This document shows, one piece after another, positions 46,501-53,934 of a stretch of 64,000 bases of DNA. Position numbers and translations under genes: made by a program. Source of the DNA: Myxococcus xanthus (GTDB taxonomy: Bacteria > Myxococcota > Myxococcia > Myxococcales > Myxococcaceae); contig NZ_CP017174.1 in assembly GCF_006402735.1 (NCBI RefSeq), forward strand, positions 499,001 to 563,000, given 5' to 3'. A model generated the notes under the pieces. The model was given only the letters and a program-made list of their open reading frames with translations, had not been told where the DNA came from and did not search any database. Position 1 is the stretch's first letter, and every line of letters begins with the position of its first letter.

Positions 46501-48475
46501 CCATGGCGTGGGGAAGCAGCTCCGCGCAGCGGGTCCATGTCTGAAGGTCGTAGGTATCGAAGACGAAGAGCTTGTGGAGCAATCGCAGCGCGGCCTCCTC
46601 CCCTCGCCCTCGCTCTCCTCCAAGGCGGTCGAGCTTCACCGCCTGGACGAGCCGGTGAAACAGCAGTTGATGGTGAAGGACTTGGACGAGGGAGTACCGG
46701 CTTAGCGCGCTGATGGCCTCATCCATCAGGAGCTCATCGCCCCCCACGGCGGAGAGCTGCTCCGGAAGCAGCGCGGCGCCCTCTACGAGCAGCTTGCTGG
46801 GAATGGGGCTGGGCGCCATGAAGGCGCAGAGCGAGAGCAGCGCCGCTCCGGCGGGAGACTGGGACTGGACCTGCTCGAAGGAGAGTTCCCAAGTGGCTTC
46901 CACCGTGTGGGGATAGTCCGAAGGAGGTCCTGGGCGGGAGAGTAGTCTCTGTCGGTGCCGCTCGAAGAGGGACAGGTAGTCCGCGAGCGGCTTCTGCGTC
47001 TGCTCCATGTAGGCTGCGGCTTGGGCCAAGGCCAGAGGAAGGTCCCCCAGCGCCCCCGCGAGCGCGCGGGCTCCGGCCGTGTCTGTTTGTCCGGTGCGCC
47101 TCAGGAGGAAATCCGTGGACTCCGCTCGGTCGAGTACGTCCACCTGGCAGGGAGTGGCCAGACCGCGCCAAGCGGGGTTGAGAGAGGTCACCAGGATGTG
47201 TCCTGGCGCTGTCGTGAGCGGCAGGTATGGGCGCAGGTCCGCTTCCTGCCTTGCGTTGTCGAAGACCAGCAGCCAGCCTGTGTTGCGCTGGAGCCAGAGC
47301 CTGACCGCTTTCACCCGCACGGACTGTTCCGCCACGGTGGCCTCAGGAAGGCCCAGTGCATCGCTCAGCCCTGCGTAGCTCGCTGCGAGCACGGCCGGCT
47401 CATCGGCACGGACCCATAGGATGTGCGAGTGGTCCGGTGTGTCCAGGGCATGTCGCCGCGCATACTCGACCGCGAGTTGGGTCTTCCCGACTCCTCCCAA
47501 TCCATGGAGCGCCAGGGCTCGCGTCGGGGTGGAGAGGAAGTGTGTTCGGATGGTCTTGAGCAGGGGCGCGCGGCCCGTGAAGTTCGGGTTGGGAGGGTAA
47601 GGCACCGTCCACACCGGCTCCGTGGGGAGGGCTCGCGCGCCGGAAGGGGCCGGGGGGAGGCGGAACGTAGCCAACAGTTCGAATGCGAACGCGCTGGCAT
47701 GCTGCGAGGCCAGTTCCTGCGAACCCGTCGCATCGGCCGCCGCTTTCGCGTCGATGCAATCGGAAATGCCCCGGATGACTAGCGCGTCCACTCCACGGTT
47801 CGCGCGCGTGGCGATCAGGAAGCCTCGCCCCTCCATCTCCACGGCCACGGCATCGCCGTATTGCCTCCGCAGGCGCTGGAACTGCTCGGAGCGGGTGCTC
47901 GCGACGACCTTCTCGCCCGCAGCGATAGGGCCTGGAAGCGCGCGGGGCTCGGCGCTGGGAGGCGGCGCCGGGATGCGGCTCTTCCAGTCGTCCCTCCTGG
48001 CGATGGCCCGAGCCCGCTGCTCCAGCGGGTAGCTGCTCTCTCCCACATCCGGCCGGGGCTCGAACTGCTCGGTCTCCTTCCCGGACTCGTAGCCGTAGAC
48101 CTTGGGAGCGAAGACGACGTCTCCGATTGAGACGTCCTTCAACCCTCCGGCGACACCCACGAACAGCACGACTTCGGGGAGGAAGAACTGGATGGCTCGC
48201 TCGGTCTCGAACGCTGTGCGCGTGTTGCCCGCACCGACTTCGACGAGGAGCACCTCCCACGTGCCACTCTGTCCGTGAAAGTGGCCCTGCTCATAGACGG
48301 TTCCTTCTGGGTGGGTTTTTTCGTGGGCCTCTTTCAGGTGCGACCTGACCGCGCGGAACTCAACCTGGAGCGCGGTCATGATGACTGCCCTTCGCGTCTG
48401 TCCGGCCTGTGCTCTTGTGGGCATGAGGGCATCTTCGCCCGTCGTCCCGAGGTCGTCTTGAAGAAAGGTGGACAC
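43538..48475 (-). CDS. PNP-(NB-ARC)-TPR protein, NLR/STAND-type immune-receptor candidate
   Basis: A 1,645-residue protein in one uninterrupted frame. Residues about 28-270 form a nucleoside-phosphorylase/MTAN domain (TALQVEFRAVRSHL, FVGVAGGL at 105-112, VEMEG at 212-216, RGISDCID at 235-242 with the catalytic-position Asp D239). Residues about 295-500 form an NB-ARC STAND ATPase: P-loop GLGGVGKTQ (325-333, K331), Walker B WLLVFDNA (D406), and a GLPLA-like GDLPLALAQAAAY (477-489). From about 690 to the end there are some twenty TPR units of about 42 residues, kinesin-light-chain type (GPEHPNVANVCNNLGNF). Related PNP effectors in CBASS, Avs and Detocs anti-phage systems cleave ATP, and NLR proteins use C-terminal repeats for sensing. 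Anti-phage defence by nucleotide depletion is therefore inferred. The first start is GTG at 48475; ATGs at 48424 and 48379 are alternatives. Confidence 0.9.
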   Translation of the reverse strand: MSTFLQDDLGTTGEDALMPTRAQAGQTRRAVIMTALQVEFRAVRSHLKEAHEKTHPEGTVYEQGHFHGQSGTWEVLLVEVGAGNTRTAFETERAIQFFLPEVVLFVGVAGGLKDVSIGDVVFAPKVYGYESGKETEQFEPRPDVGESSYPLEQRARAIARRDDWKSRIPAPPPSAEPRALPGPIAAGEKVVASTRSEQFQRLRRQYGDAVAVEMEGRGFLIATRANRGVDALVIRGISDCIDAKAAADATGSQELASQHASAFAFELLATFRLPPAPSGARALPTEPVWTVPYPPNPNFTGRAPLLKTIRTHFLSTPTRALALHGLGGVGKTQLAVEYARRHALDTPDHSHILWVRADEPAVLAASYAGLSDALGLPEATVAEQSVRVKAVRLWLQRNTGWLLVFDNARQEADLRPYLPLTTAPGHILVTSLNPAWRGLATPCQVDVLDRAESTDFLLRRTGQTDTAGARALAGALGDLPLALAQAAAYMEQTQKPLADYLSLFERHRQRLLSRPGPPSDYPHTVEATWELSFEQVQSQSPAGAALLSLCAFMAPSPIPSKLLVEGAALLPEQLSAVGGDELLMDEAISALSRYSLVQVLHHQLLFHRLVQAVKLDRLGGERGRGEEAALRLLHKLFVFDTYDLQTWTRCAELLPHAMAVCENARSSAAGKDLLPELLWRLGSYLETQAEYSQARALLEQGLDLVRKHPGDGSLTEARFIAGLGDIATNLGEYPQAQTLLEQASQLLQASGPSDDSKTDVANILASFSGLALSRGALIDAENKARQALSLHTPTTKNGGYSTCLFLLGATLTRQARFEEAAEYLAQALTLAEARLEPRHPAVAVIRAEYARVLEKLGRYREARELLERSLTTLEAIYGPNHPHVALDLKGLGNTYLHLGDPTKARDFCERALQIEEERLGPSHPEVATTLNNLARALHKLKNLEGSKDCFQRAIAIKEASNEQDDGMLATFLDNYGQLLDELRENEAARECFERSLALHEHKVGPEHPNVANVCNNLGNFLARGEDLPEARRYIERALAIDEKVYGPQHMEVAIDLNNLAPILFQQKKWMAGVEMFERAVAIFSKQDPLPHRLIISALMSLSAAYEEADDIPTAQARMEKAIELQEQFQPEDIQSAEIHQQLGRLLYFHGQGAQAVPHLEKALGFAGAEVEPVRRLYLLTYLGGALRVTGELQAARPRLEAAKRLAHATNDKRALCIIQYELGQIFHEEGELAAAEGTLEQALELGKEIADARAQLRILSPLTLVLEEQDKLLKASHRLKQALELSRALYGSDKLITTQIAARLGQNLLDQREPAAARPYLEQALAFYSQLDSSFLDRRLSLLGPLGQACFEVGDLERAEDCAKQTLSLCSAATPTSALGMASAHIALGCILQAKGAHREAEAEFEQVMRLGEQQLGSTHRLRVRAISALSQLHYARGSLRTSRDLSERAVRIQEAWAEEEPFGLMQDLILFARVLWDLGETEPALEQLSRAEALCRKHASAQQYLFGIFCLQGEIHLSRADWKKVRECIERALRYGNSAQLTPANQSHLHNVLGTALSNLDQPKLSLVHLEKALVLSTKALGAESTECAIVMFTMALPLQGMGKTHLAIKKCKRALTILTRVEPAHPLIPRIRDYLGQLDPAFR

Positions 48476-48768
48476 CAGAGGACGGGTGCTCGTTTATGCC
48501 ATCCGGGGTAAATCTTTGCCTACCCTACGATGGCGAGCATGTGGCATCAGGCGTCGGATGCCTTTTGTGCGGCGGAGTCGCTCCAGGGGGTGGACGGCCG
48601 CAGCATAGAAGTTCTCCCGCCGCATCGTCAGCATGCGGCTGAAGTACGCCTTCTTGAGGCGACCCCAGAGACTCTCAACTCGGTTGAGCCCCCTGTGTCA
48701 GGGAAGAAGTCGCCTCGGCTGACGTGCCGAGCTGAGGCGCCTTTGGAGGCGAGAGCAGGCAGGACGCA
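48476..48768. other. region upstream of the PNP-NLR gene
   Basis: About 290 bases containing a transposase remnant (separate entry) and the probable left end of an IS3 element near 48695. No promoter of the PNP-NLR gene could be assigned with confidence. Confidence 0.4.
48493..48712 (-). pseudogene. C-terminal remnant of a DDE transposase (IS630-like)
   Basis: The minus strand translates as LNRVESLWGRLKKAYFSRML and continues through RRENFYAAAVHPLERLRR to a stop at 48493-48495. 'N-x-[IV]-E-x-[LW]-W-x-x-[LW]-K' is the last catalytic block of IS630-type transposases. No upstream part is present. Confidence 0.45.
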
Positions 48769-49299
48769 GTGCCGTACACGGATGCATTCATGATGCAGAT
48801 GGTGAAGCGGATGGTGGGCCCAGGCGCGGTGAGTGCCGCGGCGTTGGCCCGCCAGGTGGGAGTCTCTCAGCCGACGCTGTCGCAGTGGTTGCGGGAGGCG
48901 AATAAGTTGGCGGCCATGGCGCCCCCGCCCGAGGAGAAGCCCGTCGGCCCCAAGAAGTGGACGCCCGAGGAGAAGTTGCGCGTGCTGGCGGGGGCGCATG
49001 GACTGGCGGGCGAGGCATTGGGAGCGCTGCTGCGCCGCGAGGGGCTGCACGAGGGGCAACTGGAGGAGTGGCGCGCGGCTGCCGCTGGAGCCCTCTCCCA
49101 GGGCACGAAGGAGGCGCCGTCCGGGGCCCTGACGGCCGGTCAGCGCCGGCGGCTGGCCGTCTCGGAGAAGCGAGTGAAGGAACTCGAGCGCGAGCTGCGC
49201 CGCAAGGAGAAGGCGCTGGCCGAGGCGGCCGCACTGCTGGTGCTCGAAAAAAACTACGCCGGCAAATACCTCCTGCCCTCCTCGGTGTTGCCTCCATAG
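48769..49299 (+). pseudogene. IS3 orfA, 5' part
   Basis: MVKRMVGPGAVSAAALARQV, VSQPTLSQWLREANK and a second helix-turn-helix (WTPEEKLRVLAGAHGL) followed by a leucine-rich coiled coil (RVKELERELRRKEKALAEAA) are the layout of IS3 orfA. Native sequence stops at 49253 in LVLEK; the last 15 codons belong to the inserted transposon. The missing tail (KLQAMGWDEKD...) is found at 50917-50991. Confidence 0.75.
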
Positions 49300-49311
49300 G
49301 GAGGTGGCACC

Positions 49312-50310
49312 ATGGGACGCACGACTGCCCACCCACCGGCGAGCAGGCAGGTGGGGTTGGAGAACCATCGACGGCGGTGCTCCGCGTGCGGAGGGCCCGC
49401 CCCAGCGGACTACCGGGCACGGCGGAACGTGGTGACGCTGGAGGCGGTGGTCGCCCTCAAGGTGCAGGTGCGAGTGTGCCACCGGAAGGGTTGCCCGTTG
49501 TACTTGAAGCCCGTGCGTGCCGAAGAAGAGGGCCGGTGGGCGCTGCCGGACCATGAGTTCGGCCTGGACGTCATCGCCTTGATTGGGGCACTGCGCTACC
49601 ACGAGCACCGCAGCGTCCCGGAAATCCATGCAGTTCTTCGCGCACGGGGCGTCTCCATTTCCGAGCGCAGTGTCACCAATCAACTCGACCGGTATGATGA
49701 GTTGCTGGCACTGCGAATGACAGACAGCCGGCGACTGCAGCAGGTGACACGTCAACAGGGCCGGGTGGTGTTGGCCATGGACGGATTGCAGCCCGAGGTG
49801 GGCCATGAGGTGTTGTGGGTGGTGCGCGACTGCCTCTCCGGCGAGGTGCTGGCAGCCCGTAGCTTGCTGGGCAGTGGCGAGGCGGAGTTGGCCCCGCTGC
49901 TCCAGGAGGTGAAAGCGGCGCTGACGGTGCCCATTGCCGGAGTCGTCTCGGATGGCCAGCGCTCCATCCGCAACGCGGTGGCCTCGGCGCTGCCTGGGGT
50001 GCCTCACCAACTCTGCCACTTCCACTACCTGCGTGAAGCGGCCCGCCCCCTCTACGAAGCGGACCGGCACGCCAAGAAGCTGCTGAAGAGCCATGTGCGA
50101 GGAGTACGGGTTATCGAGCGCGCCGTCGAAGGGCGCCAGGACGCCCAATCACAGGCCGTCCGTGGCTACTGCGCCGCGGTGCGCAGCGCCTTGACGGACG
50201 ACAGGCGCCCGCCCCTGAAGCCCTCCGGCTTGGAGTTGCACCGGCGACTGCGAGCGGTTGAAGCGAGTCTCCGCCGGGCAGAAAAAGGGGGGCGCGCGCC
50301 AGAGGACTGA
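49312..50310 (+). CDS. DDE transposase of the nested element, first frame
   Basis: A 332-residue frame with an N-terminal zinc-type pattern (CSACGGPAPADYRARRN, CHRKGCP), then catalytic-looking blocks VLAMDGLQPEVG and VVSDGQRSIRNAV followed by CHFHYLREAARPLYEADRHA, as in mutator-like and ISL3-like DDE enzymes. The third acidic residue and the C-terminal region are in the -1 frame (next entry). The first frame ends shortly after a GAAAAAGGGGGG run at 50281-50292. Confidence 0.7.
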   Translation: MGRTTAHPPASRQVGLENHRRRCSACGGPAPADYRARRNVVTLEAVVALKVQVRVCHRKGCPLYLKPVRAEEEGRWALPDHEFGLDVIALIGALRYHEHRSVPEIHAVLRARGVSISERSVTNQLDRYDELLALRMTDSRRLQQVTRQQGRVVLAMDGLQPEVGHEVLWVVRDCLSGEVLAARSLLGSGEAELAPLLQEVKAALTVPIAGVVSDGQRSIRNAVASALPGVPHQLCHFHYLREAARPLYEADRHAKKLLKSHVRGVRVIERAVEGRQDAQSQAVRGYCAAVRSALTDDRRPPLKPSGLELHRRLRAVEASLRRAEKGGRAPED

Positions 50311-50909
50311 CACGGCTGCGCCAGCTATTGAGGCGCGGTCTGATGCAGACGGCGGGGATGTGGCCACCACTGAAGGCGGCCTTCCGGTGGGTAGAGCGTG
50401 TCGCCGAAATCCTCACCAATGCCTCCGGCGAGAAAGGCTGTCACGTCAAGAGGCGCATGGCCGGCCTTGTCGGCGCACTGGCGCATGCCGTGCGACGCAC
50501 CCGCTCCCCCCACCGCGCGGCGCTGGCACATTTCCTCCTGGAGACGCGTCGCTATTGGCCCGGCCTCTTCCATTGCTACGACGTACCCGGCCTGCCTCGC
50601 ACGGACAATGACTTGGAGCACCTGTTTGGTAGTTGCCGCTACCACGAGCGCAGGGCCTCGGGCCGGCGCCGCGGAAGCGAGGGCCTGGTGGTGCGCGGAC
50701 AGGTGCGAGTCGTCGCCGCAGTGGCGACCCGACTTGCCCCCACTGTCGGCGCGGAACTGGCCCCCAAAGACATCATCGCGTGGAGGAATCTGCGTGCCTC
50801 CCTTCGAAGACGGCAACACGCGCGAATCTTGGGCCGTCGATTCCGGGCCAATCCGAACGCCTACCTCGCAGCGATTGAGCGGGAGCTCAGGAGAGCTTTG
50901 CCGGCGTAG
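50283..50909 (+). CDS. DDE transposase of the nested element, second frame (-1)
   Basis: Continuation of the transposase in the -1 frame from the A5G6 run. It contains MWPPLKAAFRWVERVAEIL, then CYDVPGLPRTDNDLEHLFGS, where the glutamate is the likely third catalytic residue, and ends RELRRALPA with its stop TAG inside the right inverted repeat. Either programmed -1 frameshifting or a homopolymer indel links the two frames. Confidence 0.6.
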   Translation, partial: KRGARARGLTRLRQLLRRGLMQTAGMWPPLKAAFRWVERVAEILTNASGEKGCHVKRRMAGLVGALAHAVRRTRSPHRAALAHFLLETRRYWPGLFHCYDVPGLPRTDNDLEHLFGSCRYHERRASGRRRGSEGLVVRGQVRVVAAVATRLAPTVGAELAPKDIIAWRNLRASLRRRQHARILGRRFRANPNAYLAAIERELRRALPA

Positions 50910-50916
50910 AAAAAAA

Positions 50917-51501
50917 CTTCAGGCGATGGGTTGGGACGAGAAGGACTCGGGCGACGAGGACGACGCAGCGGACGAGACGTGCGAGAAATGACGCTCGCGC
51001 TCGTCGACGAGGCGCTGGAGAAGGGCGTGCGTCTGGAGGCTATCTGCTCTCGGCTCGGAGTCGTCCCGCGCACTATTCAGCGCTGGAGGAAGCCCGCGAC
51101 GTCCGAAGACAGGCGGTGCGGTCCGCATACCCGGCCGGCCAACCGACTGTCCGAGGTGGAGCGACGCCGCATTCTGGTGGTGGCCAACAGCGAGGAGTTC
51201 CGGGACGCCTCACCCAAGCAGATTGTCCCCAGGCTGGCCGACAGGGGCGAGTACGTGGCCAGCGAGGCGAGCTTCTACCGGGTGCTGCGTGAAGCAGGGC
51301 AGTTGGCCCATCGCGGCCGCGCCAAGGCGCCCACGCCCAGGCCTCCGGCAGAGCACACCGCCACCGGGCCCCGCCAGGTATGGAGTTGGGAGATCACCTA
51401 CCTGCGTGGCCCGGTGAAGGGCAGCTTTCTCTACCTGTACCTCGTGGTGGACGTCTTCAGCCGTCGCATCATGGGCTTCGCGGTGCACGAAGAGGAGTCG
51501 T
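50917..51501 (+). pseudogene. IS3 orfA tail and 3'-truncated orfB
   Basis: Bases 50917-50991 encode the end of orfA. OrfB starts at ATG 50988, overlapping the orfA stop (ATGA), and shows TLALVDEALEKGVRLEAICS, a helix-turn-helix and the beginning of the integrase core, SWEITYLRGPVKGSFLYLYL. The usual 'SWDITYL' aspartate is glutamate here. The frame is cut at about 51501 in HEEESL, so most of the catalytic core is missing. Confidence 0.7.
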
Positions 51502-51997
51502 TATGCGCTACTACGACGGGACCGGGAGCGTGGACTACCGCGTGGCGGACGCCTACGTCCTGCCCTTCGACGACGGGTGCTTCGACGTCGTCACCTGCAT
51601 GGACTTCCTGGAGCACGTGGAGGAGCCCGCGCGCGTGGTGGCGGAGGCAGCGCGCGTCCTGGCCCCCGGAGGCCTGTTCTTCTTCCATACGTTCAACCGC
51701 AACTGGCTCGCCGGACTCATCATCATCCAGGCGGTGGAGTGGTTCGTGCCCAACAAGCCCGACCACCTGCATGTGCTGAGACTCTTCATCACCCCTGAGG
51801 AACTCTAGGGCCACTGCGAGGCGGCCGGCCTGCGCACGCGGGAGCAGGTGGGGTTGCGGCCCCACTGGCGCTCCCGTGCGTTCCTCCAAACCCTGCTCAC
51901 CCGGCGGGTGGCCTCCGACTTCCGCTTCGTCTTCACGCCGTCGCTGAACCTGTCCTACCTGGGCTTCGCCGTGAAGCCGTCCGCCCTCCCGACCTGA
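51502..51997 (+). pseudogene. UbiG-like methyltransferase, 5'-truncated with internal stop
   Basis: VADAYVLPFDDGCFDVVTCM, DFLEHVEEPARVVAEAARVL and GGLFFFHTFNRNWLAGL are the later part of a UbiG-type SAM methyltransferase. The SAM-binding start is lost at the IS3 junction. An in-frame TAG at 51806-51808 interrupts the sequence, after which the same frame continues (CEAAGLRTREQVGLRP ... NLSYLGFAVKPS) to 51997. Confidence 0.65.
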
Positions 51998-52068
51998 GTC
52001 CACCGCCGCGCGAAGGCGCGGTTTCACCTCCCCTTCCGGGCGACGCCAGGAGGGACGCGGAGCCACGC

Positions 52069-53131
52069 ATGCCCCACGCCCCCCAGGAACTCCTGCCCAC
52101 CCTCATCCGACTCGCGAGCGCGGTGCCAGGGCAGTCCTGGTCCCAGCAGGACCTCTACGAACAGAGCTTCCCTCACTGGTACCGGCGACTTCCCGACGCG
52201 GAAGCGATCTTCCAGCGCTCGGGCGTGGAGCGCCGCGGCCTCTACCTGGACCCCTTCGAGGCCATGAGCACGCCGAGGATGCCCACCGGGGACCGGATGC
52301 GGCTGTGGAAGCAGGGCGCCCTGGAGCTGAGCCGACGCTCGATGACGGAGGCGCTCGCGGGCTTCGACACGCGTTCGCTGGGGAGCCTGGTGATGGTGAG
52401 CTGCACCGGCTACGACACCCCGTCACCGGACCTGTTGCTGGCGGCGGAGCTCGGCCTGTCCCCCACCCTGCGCCGGACCTTCGTCGGACACATGGGCTGC
52501 TTCGCGGCGTTCAACGGACTCAAGGTAGCCTTGGATGCGCTGGCCGCCCGCCCGGACGAGGCCGCGCTCGTCGTGTGCACCGAACTGAGCTCCGTGCACA
52601 CGCGCGACGAGGCCACGGTGGAACAGGCCGTCTGTCACGCGCTCTTCGCGGACGCCAGCGCCGCCGTTGCTCCTCACCAACGCGCCCCCGGGCACGGGCC
52701 CCCAGTTCCTGCACGGCCACACGGAGACCCTCTACGCGCACACGGAGCAGATGGGCTGGGCCATCCTCAACGACGGCTTCCGCATGTTCCTGTCGCCGGA
52801 AGTGCCCTCCCTCCTGAAAGGGGCTGCCCGGGGCTTCGTGGAGCGACTGCTGGAACCGCTGGGACTTCAGCGTCAGGATATCCGGCACTGGGTGATCCAC
52901 CCCGGCGGGCCGAAGATCGTGAAGGGCGTGGGCCGTGCGTTGGACTTGAAGGAGCAGGACCGAGCGCCCGCGCTGGAGGTCCTCCGCACGCACGGCAACT
53001 GCTCCTCCGGCACGGTGCTGCTGGTGCTCCAGCACGTGATGAACGAAGTGCGGCCCCAGCCGGGCGAATACGGCGTGATGCTGGGCTTCGGTCCTGGCCT
53101 GACGCTGGAGGGGATGGTGCTGCGCTTCTGA
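52069..53131 (+). pseudogene. type III polyketide synthase with one frameshift
   Basis: A chalcone/alkylpyrone-synthase-like protein. The N-terminal frame (52069 to about 52665) contains the nucleophile C144 in HMGCFAAFNGLK. One extra T near 52666 (GCCGTTGCTCC) shifts the frame, and the C-terminal half continues from 52667 with the catalytic histidine in WVIHPGGPK and asparagine in THGNCSSGT, ending GFGPGLTLEGMVLRF. Correcting that base would give a full-length enzyme, so a recent mutation or a sequencing error are both possible. The methyltransferase just upstream makes a common partner for such synthases. Confidence 0.75.
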
Positions 53132-53484
53132 CAGCACTTCACGCGGCACGCCCTCTCAGAGCGACATTGCTGAAAGGGTTCGGGGACTCCACAGCAAAGG
53201 ACAAACCTTACCTGAGTAGTCCAATGAAATCGCCTCTCAACACCAATGCTTGTCTAGAGCGACTGCCTGGACAACCCAAGCCCCAATCCGACGGAATTTT
53301 CACGACACCTATGCAATTTTGAAATCGGCCTCGAAATCCATTGAACCCAGCCTACAGACGAACAGCCTCACTTTGCCATCCATTGAGCTGCATTAGGGGT
53401 AGGCGTTCCTCATCATCAGCCCATCTGGAAAATGAACCCAAATCCAAACCTCTCCAAGGCCGTAGCTCTTGGTCCCTAATCCAA
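53132..53484. other. AT-richer intergenic stretch
   Basis: About 350 bases after the polyketide synthase, visibly less GC-rich than the surroundings. The frame of the next fragment is open from 53341 but does not look like protein before about 53485. Nothing else recognised. Confidence 0.4.
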
Positions 53485-53919
53485 GTGACCGCGAACCCGG
53501 GACAGGCGGACCTCAATGGCAATGGATTCGGGGATGCCTGCGAGCCTGCCTCCGCCGCGACCGACGTGTCAGCGACGATTTCCGCCTCGCCATCGACAGC
53601 ACAAGTGGGCTCCAACCTCACGCTGACGCTCACCGTGACAAATGGCGGAACCCGTCCCGAAGGTCAGGTCTTCCTCTCACAGCTCCTACCCGACGGCGTG
53701 ACCTTCGTCGCTGTGACGTCCTCGCAGGGAGGCTGCCAACGCAACGGTTCGGCGGTAGGCTGTGATCTGGGGGCATTGGGCGCGAGCGCCAGCTTGACCG
53801 TGACGGTGGTCTTGCAGCCGCTGAGCATTGGGATCATCACCACCTCCGTGGAGGGTACCAGGTCGCTGGTGGAAATCGGTCCAAGTCCTATGTCCACCGG
53901 GGGCTCCTATTCCGCCTAG
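53341..53919 (+). pseudogene. fragment of secreted protein with thrombospondin-3 and DUF11 repeats
   Basis: From about 53485 the translation reads NPGQADLNGNGFGDACE, the end of a calcium-binding thrombospondin type-3 repeat, then a DUF11 domain (TLTLTVTNGGTRPEGQVFLS, LPDGVTFVAV, CDLGALGASASLTVTVV). Such proteins are normally much longer and carry a signal peptide; both ends are missing here. Confidence 0.5.
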
Positions 53920-53934
53920 TCAGCGAGGCCGTCG

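Larger units (their letters stand above)
49254..50909 (+). mobile_element. nested transposon with inverted repeats and 7-bp target duplication
   Basis: 1,656 bases bounded by CTACGCCGGCAAA (49254-49266) and its exact complement (50897-50909); the similarity extends about 9 more bases with three mismatches. Seven A residues flank both ends (49247-49253 and 50910-50916). Removing the element and one A7 restores the orfA frame exactly (LVLEKKLQAMGWDE), so it is a genuine insertion. Family not assigned. Confidence 0.85.
48695..51501 (+). mobile_element. IS3-family element, split by a nested transposon and 3' truncated
   Basis: An IS3 element with orfA (48769 onward, resuming at 50917) and orfB (50988 onward). 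A second transposon lies inside orfA at 49254-50909. OrfB is cut at about 51501, where a methyltransferase fragment starts. The left boundary near 48695 (TGTCAGGGAAG) is a guess. Confidence 0.7.

Noticed and set aside
48628-50148. 506-codon minus-strand frame opposite the IS3 and nested transposase genes
   Set aside because: Shadow of the two transposase frames; Leu/Arg/His/Gln-rich with no motif.
50931-51779. Single chimeric gene joining IS3 orfB to the methyltransferase
   Set aside because: After base 51501 this frame turns to random sequence; the methyltransferase is in another frame, so the junction is a truncation point and not a functional fusion.
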